A DNA stretch of 64,000 bases from Raffaelea ambrosiae (lineage: Eukaryota > Ascomycota > Sordariomycetes > Ophiostomatales > Ophiostomataceae): contig PCDI01000003.1 of NCBI GenBank assembly GCA_002778195.1, positions 1,026,640 through 1,090,639 of the forward strand, given 5' to 3'. The notes beneath the pieces are model-generated. The model made no database searches. It had not been told where the DNA came from and saw only the letters and a program-made list of their open reading frames with translations. The position numbers were made by a program, and so were the translations under genes. Shown in pieces: positions 23,101 to 33,693 of this stretch (position 1 is its first letter; every line of letters begins with the position of its first letter).

Positions 23101-25835
23101 TCGATTGTCTTGCGCTTCAGATCCGGCTCGCCGTCCGCCATCTCGCGGATCCACCGGGCAATGCTGCTCAGAGCCCATGGCTCGCGGCAGTGGCGGAAAT
23201 CCGCCGGGACCAGCTTGGACGGCGCAAACTTGCGCCGCCTGCCGCTGGGCAGCGTGATGACATCGTAGGGCAAGGCGGTCGGCGTGCCCGACTCGTACGC
23301 GGCGTCGTAGGGAACCCCCTGCTGGGCAGCGAGCTGCCTGGCGGCCTTTCTCCGCTCCTCGGCGGCGTCGGTACGCGAGCGCCCAGGCACCTGCACAACG
23401 GGCGTGGTGCTGTGGCTGGACATGGATGTGGACCGCTCGACCTGCAGCTGCTGCTGCTGGTACGTGTGCAGGGACTGCGGCGGGTCTTGCTGCGAGTAGT
23501 AGGCGCCGGGCCGCGAATCTGCGCTGAGCGAGTAGGAGTGCTGCTGGTACGCCGGCCGGCCTGCAGACGAGGCGCTCGTGGCCGACAGCAAGTTGGTGTC
23601 GCTCGGCGGGGAAGGAAGCGCTGGCAATGGTCGGTTGGAGAGGCCGGGGTGGTAGAACATGTCGGGGTAGTCCTCCTTGTACGGAGAATCGCTCCCGCTC
23701 CGGCCGCTCCGGCCGCTGCGTCCCGAGTGCACAGACATGCGCTCGTCGCCGTCGTCGTAGCTGAGCCGGTGCGCGACCGGCGGCTGCAGGCCACCGGTGC
23801 CGCCATAGTCCACTTCGGCATCCAAGAATGGTGCGTATTGCGTCTCGCTTTCGTAGGGGCGGGGCGTCGTCGATTTGGGAGGCAGTTGGTTGTAGTCCGC
23901 AGTACCAGGGGACGTGCCCGGCTGCCCGGCTCCTCCTGCTGGTGGCGCGGATCCCACCTGGCTGCCGTAGGCCAGGTTGCCAGCATATCCTCCACTAAAC
24001 AGTCCGATGTCCATACCGACGAACTCGGAGTCGCTGGGGCTGTTCTCTTCTGGCGGCGGAGGCAGGGGGTTCGCGTTGGCCGGGGCCGAAGACACTGAAT
24101 TGTGGTGGTGGTCGGAGAAGCTGCCGTAGCGGCTCGCAACACTGATGCTGCCGCCGCTCCTGCCCGACGTCACCGAGGCCGCCGAGGCGCCGCTGATGCT
24201 GAAGCGCTGCTCGTCCAAGTCGGCCTGCTGCATTTCGTAGACGCCAAAGGCGCCTTCCGGGTCGCTGTCGTCCTCCCACCGATAGGCCGATGGTGCGCCG
24301 GTGTAGCCGCTCGAGGATGTAGAGGCAACAGACGAGGATCGGTCGACCATGGATGCGTTGCCTGACCAGGAGCTGCCTACCAGAGTAGAGGAGGCACGGG
24401 AGCCGTGCTGGAACAAATCGTCGTCGGACGCGTCTCCGCTGTTGCGCAGAGGCATCTGCGCGTTGGCCGCTCCCACACCAAAGCCGTTCGGTCCGTTGCT
24501 CGTGCTGATGTCGATGCCCAGATCGGCTTCGATGTCGTGGATGAGGCTGTCCTGGGTCAGATGCTCGTCTCCGCCAGCCGGGCCCTGCCGCCAGCTTGGC
24601 TCTTCCAAGACGTCCTCCATCGGCGGGCGACTGGGAAGAGGTGCGTTGGTTGGGTGCCGCTGCACGCCTGCTGGCACGGGCGGCGGGATCGGCGGGGACG
24701 GGAGCGGCGAGACGCTCGAGCCGGACCGAGACACTCTGGTTGTATACGTGTTCTGGTCGGCTGTTGTCGTCGAGGAGTATGCGTTTGTGCTCTGCATGGA
24801 GAATGTCGGGTAGGGCGCCTGCGAGGTCATGGTGCTCGGCAGGGCATAAGAAGAGGAGGGGCCAGACGTGGAAGCAGCCGCGGCGGGAGAGGCCGTGGGC
24901 ACTGGGCTGGCGCCGTTTGACTGGTACGCCGAGGTCTGCTGGGTGGTGTAGGCACTGCTGGCCGAGTAACTGGAGGAGTACTGTGGCTCGTACGATGCCG
25001 GCTGGGGGGACATGCCTGATGCCGACGCAGTGGAACCATAGTACGACCCCGGCTGGTACTGCTGCGGTTGCTGCTGCTGGGGCTGCTGGGGCTGATAGGC
25101 CGGCTGGGCTGGCGGCGCCGCAGACTGCTGGGTCTGGCTGGACGAGCGGTAGACGGATGTCGTTGCGGCCGGGGCTGCCGGGGGCACGCTGTAGCTGTGC
25201 TGGTAGCTGCTGTATCCGCTGTACGTCGACGTCCGCTGCGGGACGCTGGGGCTTGTGTTCGCGTACGCCGCAGGGTTGTACGTGGGCGGGGTATAGTTCT
25301 GCTGCGGCGAGGGAAACGACGGCATCGTGGGGACCGTTGGCGAGGCGAGCTGCGCGGACGGGTGGGGGTGGTAGGGCAGAGACTGCGACTGCGACCGGGC
25401 AAAGGCGAGAGGGTTGTAGGAGGGCGTGGCCGGCTGGGCCTGGTACTGGTGCTGGAAGCCGGACATGGCGCTGGGGGTGGTGGCGCTCGAGGGCGACGGG
25501 CCGCCGTACGCAGGCGGCTTTGCGGGAATGGTGGGGGCGGCGGCGGCCTGCGCATCGACGGGGCTCGCGAGGAAGAGCTCGTCTTCGCTGCGGTGGGCGA
25601 CGCTTGGCTGTCTTTGCGCAGGCTGGCCGGCAAAGTAGCTGGAGTCGTCGCCGTTGTCGAAGCTCGGTCGCCTTTGCACGTACTGTGTGTTGTCGTACTG
25701 GGACGGCTGCGGGGAGTACTGCTGGGGCGGCTGGGGCGGCTGTGGTGGATGCGGCTGGTACTGCGGCTGCTGCTGCTGCTGCTGGTGGTTGGCAACAGGG
25801 TACTGCACCGGGGGGACGTGGCCGCGGAACGACAT
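20165..25835 (-). CDS. ROM2: Rho1 guanine nucleotide exchange factor (Rom2-like)
   Basis: Activates Rho1 at the plasma membrane by GDP/GTP exchange, feeding glucan synthase and the cell wall integrity pathway. It has 1,858 aa from exons 25835-21234 and 21139-20165 (phase 0 join WNR/TVQ). The first 850 residues are disordered and rich in Gln, Ser, Pro and Tyr. A DEP domain follows at about 885-985 (EEGLVALFTAKVPNMNVADA), a DH/RhoGEF domain at about 1033-1225 (RQNVLHEIVTSEEEFNNQL; APITRLQRYSLLLSTVLKNT), a PH domain at about 1258-1435 (WVDTHALLFDHYFILAK) and a CNH/citron domain from about 1512 to the end. This order matches Rom1/Rom2 and their filamentous homologues. The start is the first ATG before the Gln-rich leader. 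Confidence 0.94.
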
Positions 25836-27559
25836 GGTGGGCAGAGGGTGGTCGGCGGGGTGTCAGCGCAGAAGTCTCGCGTTGGACAGCAGCTGCTGGG
25901 AGGCTAGGGACACGGGGCGAATGTCAGTCAGCGGGCTCGACGGCAGGGCGACCGGGACAGAAGGGTGCAGCTGGGGAAGACGTCGTCGCAGACAGAGCGC
26001 AAGACGAGAGGCGGGCCACGAGACGGGCCACGAGGCGAGGCGGAAGGGGCGGATGGAATTACTCTCGAAAGCTGCGGACAGGTCGAAAAGGATCGTCACG
26101 GCAAGCCGGTCATCCCCTTGGATGACGGGTGATGCCAGCCGTCCACGTCGCCACGAGTAGGGGGGAGAGACGGGTCGATCGCGTGCTGAGATAAGACGAG
26201 TTCGGCTGTCGAGGTGGGAGGCCGCGGGATGGAAGAAGGAGCGGGCGCGATGGCGAGACGGTGCTCGGACTGGACGCTGTTCTCCTGGGCTGCGCGGGCT
26301 GTGCGGGCTGTTGTCGCTTTATGAAATGGTCGAGTGGTGGTCGACGTGTGTGTCGTGGCGGAGGAGCGGACGAGGAGACGAGTCGGCCAAGCCGCAGTGG
26401 AGGGCCGAGTGAGGCTCAGGAGGCCGTTTGGGTGACTAAGAACGGGTGGTCAGGAGCAAGGCAAAAAGGGCCGTCGCCGGGCTGTTTTTTTAGGCTGGAC
26501 AGGCCCTGCTGGCTGCTGCTCCTCTTGTTGGCTCGCTCGGCTGGGGGGTGCGGTCTACGTTGCGCACATCGCCAGCAGTGGTCAGGACTGTTCACGCTCG
26601 TCGGTCGGCAGGCTAGCACGCTGGCAACGGGTCGCGCGGACGGTCTGGCTGCGTCTTGGGTCGGGAGGAGGCCAGGTCGGGCGTGGGTGGCCTGGAGGGG
26701 CCTCGTTTTGGGGCTGGTTTGGGGGGGACCGGCTGGTGGGAAAATCACGAGAAAAACGGTGAGGTGGCTTGTCAAAAATGGGGAGTAGGCCAACGGGACG
26801 CTAGCCGGCGTTTTGTAGACGGTGCCCAGCTATAGTCGGTGTAATGCCAGCGGCGCGTTCAGGGTCGGTCTGGTCTGTCTGGGCTCTGGGATTGTCCCTG
26901 TCGTTGCTTTGATGCGGTGGGAGAAGAAGACAGGACTTTGAAAAAGCAGAAGCACACGAAATTAAGGGTAAAAAAAAAAGGCCGACAGACTCGCATGTTT
27001 GCCCAGTGTGGCCCAGCAGGCGACTCGAAGCAGCACAAACCGCTGCCCAGACCTCGGCCCACCAATGGCAGCGCGCGCTGGCACGACCCCGGCTTGGAAG
27101 GTCCCCCCCCGCTCGCTCCATCGTTCTTTCCTTCCGTCGCAACCGGGCTTGCTGCGCTGGCTGCGATTCCTGGCTGCTATTTCGGGCTACGGTGGCCTGC
27201 TAGCTCTCTAGGTCTACGGCCTGTCTCACTCTCCTGCATGCTCTGCATTTGATGCTCGGTCTGGGTGCTACGCGGGCTTCGCGAGGCTGTTTCCCACGCA
27301 CTGCTCGTCTTCGCATGTCTTCCACTTCTGCCTGGACTCCCCCGAGCCCGAGCCACAACTGACTCCTGCACCCAGCCAACAGAAACGCGCGATGTCTCTG
27401 ATGATCCTCTCGGCCACCTGACGTGCTGCTTCCGGAGGGCTGCGATTGGCTGCGCTGTGTGTTCTCCGAGGCCCCGTGTGTTCTGGGCAATCTCGTGCTT
27501 GGACAGGCAGGTCAAGAACACGAGGGATGCGCGTATATTTGTCGAGCAATCTCTGGGAA

Positions 27560-27740
27560 TACAGAAAACGGGGCATTACCCCTCAGACTTTGGGGGTCTG
27601 GGAGCACGCAAACCGAAAAACTACCGTTCAGCACCCACTAGAAAAACGCTAAAATTCAGGGACAACCTAGACAAACCCACAGGGCTGACCCACAGGGGTG
27701 GGTTAGTGCCCAATGACACACCCTGAAACCAAAACGCTTG
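27560..27740. mobile_element. Possible decayed DNA transposon or MITE end
   Basis: Read on the minus strand, this segment has short G/C-run motifs arranged like the terminal region of fungal pogo/Fot1-type elements. Features are GTGTGTCATTGGGCACTAAC, a duplicated CCCTGTGGGT and a hairpin GGGGCATTACCCC. No transposase frame and no matching opposite terminus was found, so this is a weak assignment. Confidence 0.25.
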
Positions 27741-30024
27741 GCCGCTTAGATGCCCCAAAATGCCCCTAGAAATGCGACTCCAACGGCTGAAGCAGCGCAG
27801 AAATCAGGAATCCGACCAAGTAACTACTACCATAGATGTAATGGCAAAAAGAAAAGAAGAATAAAGAGGGTTGCAGGTGAGATTGTTTCGCGTTTCTCAA
27901 TTTTCAGTTATTTTCACCTCCCTGTTTGATACATAGTACATCCCCGAGGTTTCAAGAGTGGCAATCCCTAATAGAAGCTGCTGCTGCTACCTGGACCAGG
28001 CCGTTACATGGTAGATTAAGTGCCTCCAACCGGACGCAATGCAACATGCTGCGAAATGACAGACTGGACAGCAATTTGGTAGCGTAGGGAACAACAATGT
28101 GTTCACCAGAAAGACTCGCCAGCCATGCTCGCCAACACCACGCAAATTTTGATGCAGAACACTGCCATGTCCAAGGTACACACGTCCCTCGCCGCCTGCA
28201 ACGACCCAACGCACCTACAGTCCTGAAGGAAGTCCTGTAAGATACGGAGCACAGATGTGCTGTGTAGGACTATTTGCTACTTGCCAAGTCCATTTTGCCA
28301 CCGACGCATATTCCATATTGCACACAATGCGTCACTTTCCCAGGACGCAGGGGGTGGGAAGGGGGGCTGCCGAATGCTTCCAGACGCCAGCCAGCATATT
28401 AAACAAGGCAGTGCGACAAGGCTGCCCGCCGTTTCAATACGTCGCGTCCGAGGGTTTGGGCCCCCCTTCGACCTTGGAATATCGTCATTATTGGTGTGAT
28501 TCTTTTGAACTCGCAAAAAACTTGATTCCCAGGCTGACTGGCTGATGCACACTTTTTTCCCCCCAAGAAGTGCCTTGGCCGCGTCCTTGTACCACGCTTT
28601 GCACTCCCTTCCTGCAGGCCAAAACTCGGCCTATTATTGCTGCAACTATCTCGTGGCATGGCTTGGCTGAGTGAGGCTCGGTCAAACGTTGACAGTTGCG
28701 AAAGCTTGACGTGTGCCGCAGGTGACCATACTGCTGCCTTGTAGATGGATGCAAAGACGCTTCTTTCATCACGGGAAACAACTTTGTTTCGCAGCTGAAA
28801 AGCAAAGAGTACCATTCGAGCCCGCTGACGACAGATCTCTATCTTCCCCCCTGTCCACTTTCCATGATTTGCCTCGGATGCTATGTTACAGATCTATTGG
28901 CCTCTTCAGATCACGTGGAGACAACCACCTATATCTCGATAACCGCGGTGACCATGCAGTGACCTGCACATCCGCTCTGCTCAAGGTTTATGCTGGTCAT
29001 TATGACTTCTTGATGCAGCCCGCAAGAAAGGTTTAGCCTCCAGGGCGTTGAGGCATGTCCATGTTTCTTGTTGCTAAGACCTCTTCAACCCGTATTTAAG
29101 CTTATGGATGACAGCATCGTTGAAGCACAGACCTCAGATACTGGAACAACCTTAAACTGGAAGTGACGTTTCTCTTTTTGGCTGAAGCTGCCATGCGCAG
29201 TTTGCTGTCGAAACAGTCACCTGCGCAGCAGTTGAACAATAACAATTCACAACACACAAAAGCAGCCTCATCTACCCCCAGTATCCAAAAGTCTTTCAAC
29301 AGGCACCCCGGCTTCGTCCGAGTCTAGCAGTGCTGCCACTCACAAGAGTTATTGCGATGCATCTTTTTGTGCCAAAAGCATAAGCGTGGTTCGGATTTAC
29401 GGGATGTAGGAGCTAACCAAACTACATACAAGTCCGTAGCCGTTGCTGCGTGCTTAGTCGTCATGTCTGGCTTGTTCTCTGATTCATGGCAAGAATATTG
29501 CATAGCTTTCACTTTATTTTCCTTTTCCCTTTTCCTTTACTCTCGATCTCTGCCATACGACTGGGGCTTTGTGTCTCCCTGGAAGGAAACGGCGATTGCT
29601 GGAACAAAATGTATATATGTCTGGTTTCTCTCGTAAACGAAAAGGAATGCAAGAAAATGCATGACAGTCTTATGAGATGGCCAGAGAGAAAGGCATCGAA
29701 TTGTCATGGATAAAAGTGGCGACGGAAGCTTTTCCCGGGACTGCAAGGTAGCTGAAGTAATCTCAGTAGCGAGAAAGTACGGTGCTACTAGGGAGGCGAG
29801 AAGGTGTCGGAATTGACCAGGGATGATAGCTGGAATGCTTCTGCGACAGAGCACCAGCAAGCTGGTCAGATACGAATGCCAACTGTTGGTGCCTATCACC
29901 ACATAGCTTCCCAATACCACTCTCACCCGGTCTTTCACATGCAAACAAAGTGTCCTAGAGACCAAGGGGGAGAGGGTTTGTTCTTTCACGAATGAGGGCA
30001 AACTGGTGAAAGGTCCACAGGCTG

Positions 30025-30057
30025 TTCAGAAACTGTCCAGAAACCGTCCAGAAACCG
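30025..30057. repeat. 11-bp tandem repeat, three copies
   Basis: TTCAGAAACTG, TCCAGAAACCG and TCCAGAAACCG follow one another without spacers in non-coding sequence about 930 bp before the SOD start codon. No function is evident. Confidence 0.8.
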
Positions 30058-30835
30058 TTTCGTACCAGAGGTTTTCCCTTGCACGAGCAAGACACTGGAG
30101 GGAGAGAACCGGCCTCGGCTTGAGTAACAGTCTGACATGGATGGGTTTGTAGTAAGGCAATGCGCATTCCCGCCCTGTGTGTGGTAAGGAAAACTCTGAA
30201 AGTTCGAAAAAAAGGCTCTCTGGAAACAGTTCCGGAGAAAATAACAGGTTTCTTCGTGATGAGGGATCTTCTTTCGGGGGTTTTCTGGTTATTTCATCAT
30301 ACATCTGCATGCACAGTGGCCATGGAGCCCGTGTTCGGCGAGTCATGCTGCGCAGGCATCCAGGTGCCTGACGTAAAAAGCCAAGCCCACCGAGGTCCTA
30401 TACCGCACGCGGTTGGGGTTTTGTCGAGGTTTTGTCAGCCATTTGCTGTGATGATGGAGCAATAACCAGGGCAACAACGCCGGCGGGCTCTTTCGGCAAT
30501 ACGCCATCGGGACATGTTGCTGAACTGCGGGGCAGCTACCTTGCTGTGGATGAGCTTCGGACACTGACACTGTTTCGTTCGTCATAATCCCCCACTTGCA
30601 CACGACACCACGTCCCTATTGGTGAGACGCAGATCTCCGATATTGTGCCGTTTGGTGGCTTTGGTGGTTTTTTTTTGGTGCAGGACTTGCCTCAGTCGAG
30701 TTCGTCCGGCCGGTCGGTCTTTCCCTTATTCCCTGTGTGCGAGTGCGCGTGTGTGAGGAGTGGGCGTTCCGGGTGGGTTGCGGATGAAGGTAGGGGTGTG
30801 TGTGCGTGCTGTGTGTGTTTCTCCTCTCCTCCTTA

Positions 30836-30987
30836 TTAATTCCATTCTTGCTCTTTCTATCTCCTCGCTCTTTCCCTTCTCTCCCCTCTCTCTGTTTCTC
30901 CGGTTTTCCATTCCTGCTCCCCCCCATCACCAATTCTCTCTTTCTCTTGGACCTCAACCGAAATTTCACACGTAAAAATCCATCAAA
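30836..30987 (+). promoter_or_regulatory. Pyrimidine-rich core promoter/leader of SOD
   Basis: A long C/T tract at about 30841-30905, then a short A/C-rich leader, ends in CATCAAAATG at the start codon. Such CT blocks just upstream of the transcription start are typical of strongly expressed genes in filamentous fungi. Confidence 0.5.
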
Positions 30988-32199
30988 ATGGTCAAAGCAG
31001 GTAAGACTTTTTCAGCTGGCTTTTTCAGGGCTTGCGCCTTTTATATACCTTTGGCTTCTTTGTTTTGTTGTTTGCCGGTGGGAACCAAGGGCCACGGCCG
31101 TTGTGTCCATGCAGCCCTATATGAGCAAGTTTGATCGTGTTTCCGGGAGGTACCGCGTCATAACAAGCTCAAGCGAGCCTGGCCTAAAATAATAACAAGC
31201 GGCGTGCGTGTGCCTTTATATGCCCATGTGGTCGATCTTTGTACCCTGATGGCCTTTTTGGAGTGCGGGCGCTGCCGCATCCACCCCCCATTAGGCACAG
31301 GATGGGATTGTGTATGGACAGGTTGTGTATGGACAGGCAGCCGGACAGGGGGAAGGTGTGCCTGTGTTTTGGGTCTACGCTGCGTCTACGCTGGGACTAT
31401 GCTGGGACTTTGCTGGGTCATGGTCTGGGGTTGTGGTGCGGCAGATGAGATCAGATCGAGCCAGTAGCTCGATGCAGGCCAGAGTGCTACGCAAATCATG
31501 CCATACAGTCGATGCAGGCCCGTTGGGATCAGACGCACGTTAGGCCGAGGCCACCAGAAGCACGAGGATGGCATAGGCAGAAAGCAGCAATGAGCCAGAC
31601 AAGAGACTAACCACTCGCAGTTGCTGTCGTCCGCGGTGACGCCAAGGTGTCCGGCACCGTCATCTTCGAGCAGGCATCCGAGTCGGCCCCGACGACGATC
31701 ACCTACGACATCTCGGGCAACGACCCGAACGCCCAGCGTGGCTTCCACATCCACACCTTTGGTGACAACACCAACGGCTGCACCTCGGCCGGTCCTCACT
31801 GTATGTCAATTGGGAAGATCCCTGAAGCAGACGCGGAGCACACTCGGAACAGACTTGACAGACCTGCCTCCCATTGGCTGTCCTTTTCCCTTACCAAGAC
31901 TGGACTCTCTCTAACATCACTACCTAGTCAACCCCTTCGGCAAGACCCACGGCTCGCCGTCTGACGAGGCCCGCCACGTCGGTGATCTCGGCAACATCCC
32001 CACGGACGCCCAGGGCAACGCCAAGGGCACCCTCACCGACAAGCTCGTCAAGCTGATTGGCCCCGACAGCGTCATCGGCCGCACCGTCGTCGTCCACGGT
32101 GGCACCGACGACCTCGGCAAGGGTGGCAACGAGGAGAGCCTGAAGACCGGCAACGCCGGCCCCCGCCCGGCTTGCGGTGTCATTGGCATCTCCGCGTAA
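30988..32199 (+). CDS. SOD1: Cu/Zn superoxide dismutase
   Basis: Converts superoxide to oxygen and hydrogen peroxide in the cytosol and mitochondrial intermembrane space. It has 154 aa, the usual length. Exons: 30988-31000 (only 13 nt), 31621-31800, 31928-32199. All ligands are present: Cu His47, His49, His64, His121; Zn His64, His72, His81, Asp84; the disulfide pair is Cys58-Cys147. The GFHIHTFGD and GNAGPRPACGVIGI signatures are intact. The first intron (31001-31620, 620 bp) is by far the longest in the window and may have regulatory content. The ATG follows a CT-rich leader, consistent with high expression. Confidence 0.97.
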
Positions 32200-33693
32200 G
32201 GAGTGCCTGATACGAGAGAGACGAGTGACGAGAGATGAGAACCCGACCGAGATGACGTGATATTAGGGGAGCAAAAAAAGAACGCGGGAGTTCAGGAAGG
32301 GGGGTGTGGGCGAAGAAGAAGCCTGGGATGGGAAAGAAGGCTTGCCAGATTGGACATTTGCACACTCGCAGATTCAGCCCGAAAGTGGACGGTTTGCTGC
32401 AAGCTATAGCTATCTGCATGAGGGTTGTAGTTACGTAGTATCAATATACTGCTGTGTATCTGTCTAAAAACGCGTCGCAGCAAGCTGTGAAATGGTGCAA
32501 ACCCGGCGAATACTCACTCAAATCGTACCCAACCGGGAAGCCACACCAGACAGCTCGCCTGGCCACAACCGACTCCAATTCCTCTGAGCACGTCACCAGC
32601 ACGCCCATGGAGGGGTAATTGGTAATGGCGGCTTGCTCTGGCGGGGGAGCTGTGAGCCCCACCCTCTGAGCAACGAGGGTGCTCTTGCCGCTTCAGGGCT
32701 GGCCAGCCCCTTGGCCGGTTTGGCTCAGAGGCCCAGCCGTGCCTTCCCCACATGTATTTTACCTTTTGCACGTTGTGCACAAAAATACGTTTGGGGGGTA
32801 TGTGTGTGTGTGTGTGTGTACGGTGTACAGGCGAGCGTTAGTGCTAAAGCCGACCATTTGCGTCGTGTGCTTCCCTCCCCAATTGAATTCTGTCCTCAAC
32901 TTTCGAACCCTGCCAGAACGGAGCTTTGCCACAAGCTTCCCACCGCCCCCGTCAGCGTCTCGCTCTGATTTTGGAACAAGCATCCTTTTTTTTTCATGCA
33001 TTGTCTCACTGTCTATCCTGTGTCTTGATTTTGTTTTCCTTCCCCGTGCATCCCTCGCATCGACGACATTGTCAGTTTTGCATCTGGTATTTACTTTTGG
33101 TCAAAGTAGGTCAAGTCTGGTTTGAGTCCGCCATTGGACACCGCCTCGCCCTTCCGTTGATTTTTTTTTTCTGGCTTCATCCCGGCTTGCCATGGCCGTC
33201 GGCTCTTGTCGTGGGCAATTGCATGGACAATTTGTCCGCGTGGCCATTGGACCCTGTGCTCCTGTGTGCCGGCTGCGAGGGAACGGCGCAGCTTGTCATC
33301 TCGGCGAGCACGTTTTCACATCTAATGCGGCTCTGCTGGCCACAGCAATGGCCGGTCTTGTGCAACGCTGCATCCTCGCATGACATGGCCTGACACGCGG
33401 CTGGCCGGCCAGGACAGCCCGGGCAGCGCTCCATTCTCATGACGGGGCAGTCCCTAAAGGCCCTGTCTTCACCGCTTTCTCGTCTGCCCTGCTGTTCTGT
33501 TGCTTTGCCAGCAGTTCCCTGGGAACATTCCTCGCCTCTCTTGAGCCTCAGCAAACTCGCCAAATAACTAGAAGCCAAAATCAACATCCCACTACCCCAC
33601 ACCGCATCCTTGCCTCCCACATTCAACCACTGACAACCACGTGCTAACTCTGCTCTCTTTCGTCTCCCCAGCTCCATCCCACGTTCGCCCGCC
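32200..33693. promoter_or_regulatory. Upstream region of the Tudor-SN gene
   Basis: A 1.5-kb gap between two plus-strand genes, holding the SOD terminator and the promoter of the nuclease gene. It includes a (TG)n microsatellite at 32801 and pyrimidine-rich blocks before 33694. No coding frame was accepted. Confidence 0.4.
32801..32819. repeat. (TG)n microsatellite
   Basis: About nine TG units in non-coding sequence between SOD and the Tudor-SN gene. Confidence 0.9.

Larger units (their letters stand above)
25836..30987. other. 5.2-kb gene-poor region
   Basis: This region spans the RhoGEF upstream region (25836 to about 27000, GC-rich) and the SOD upstream region. No frame shows family resemblance, splice-supported exons or sustained codon bias. 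It contains a possible transposon remnant (27560-27740), an 11-bp triplicate repeat (30025-30057) and a pyrimidine-rich SOD promoter. From about 27,800 to 30,600 the base composition is visibly more AT-rich. No tRNA or 5S rRNA was recognised. Confidence 0.5.
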
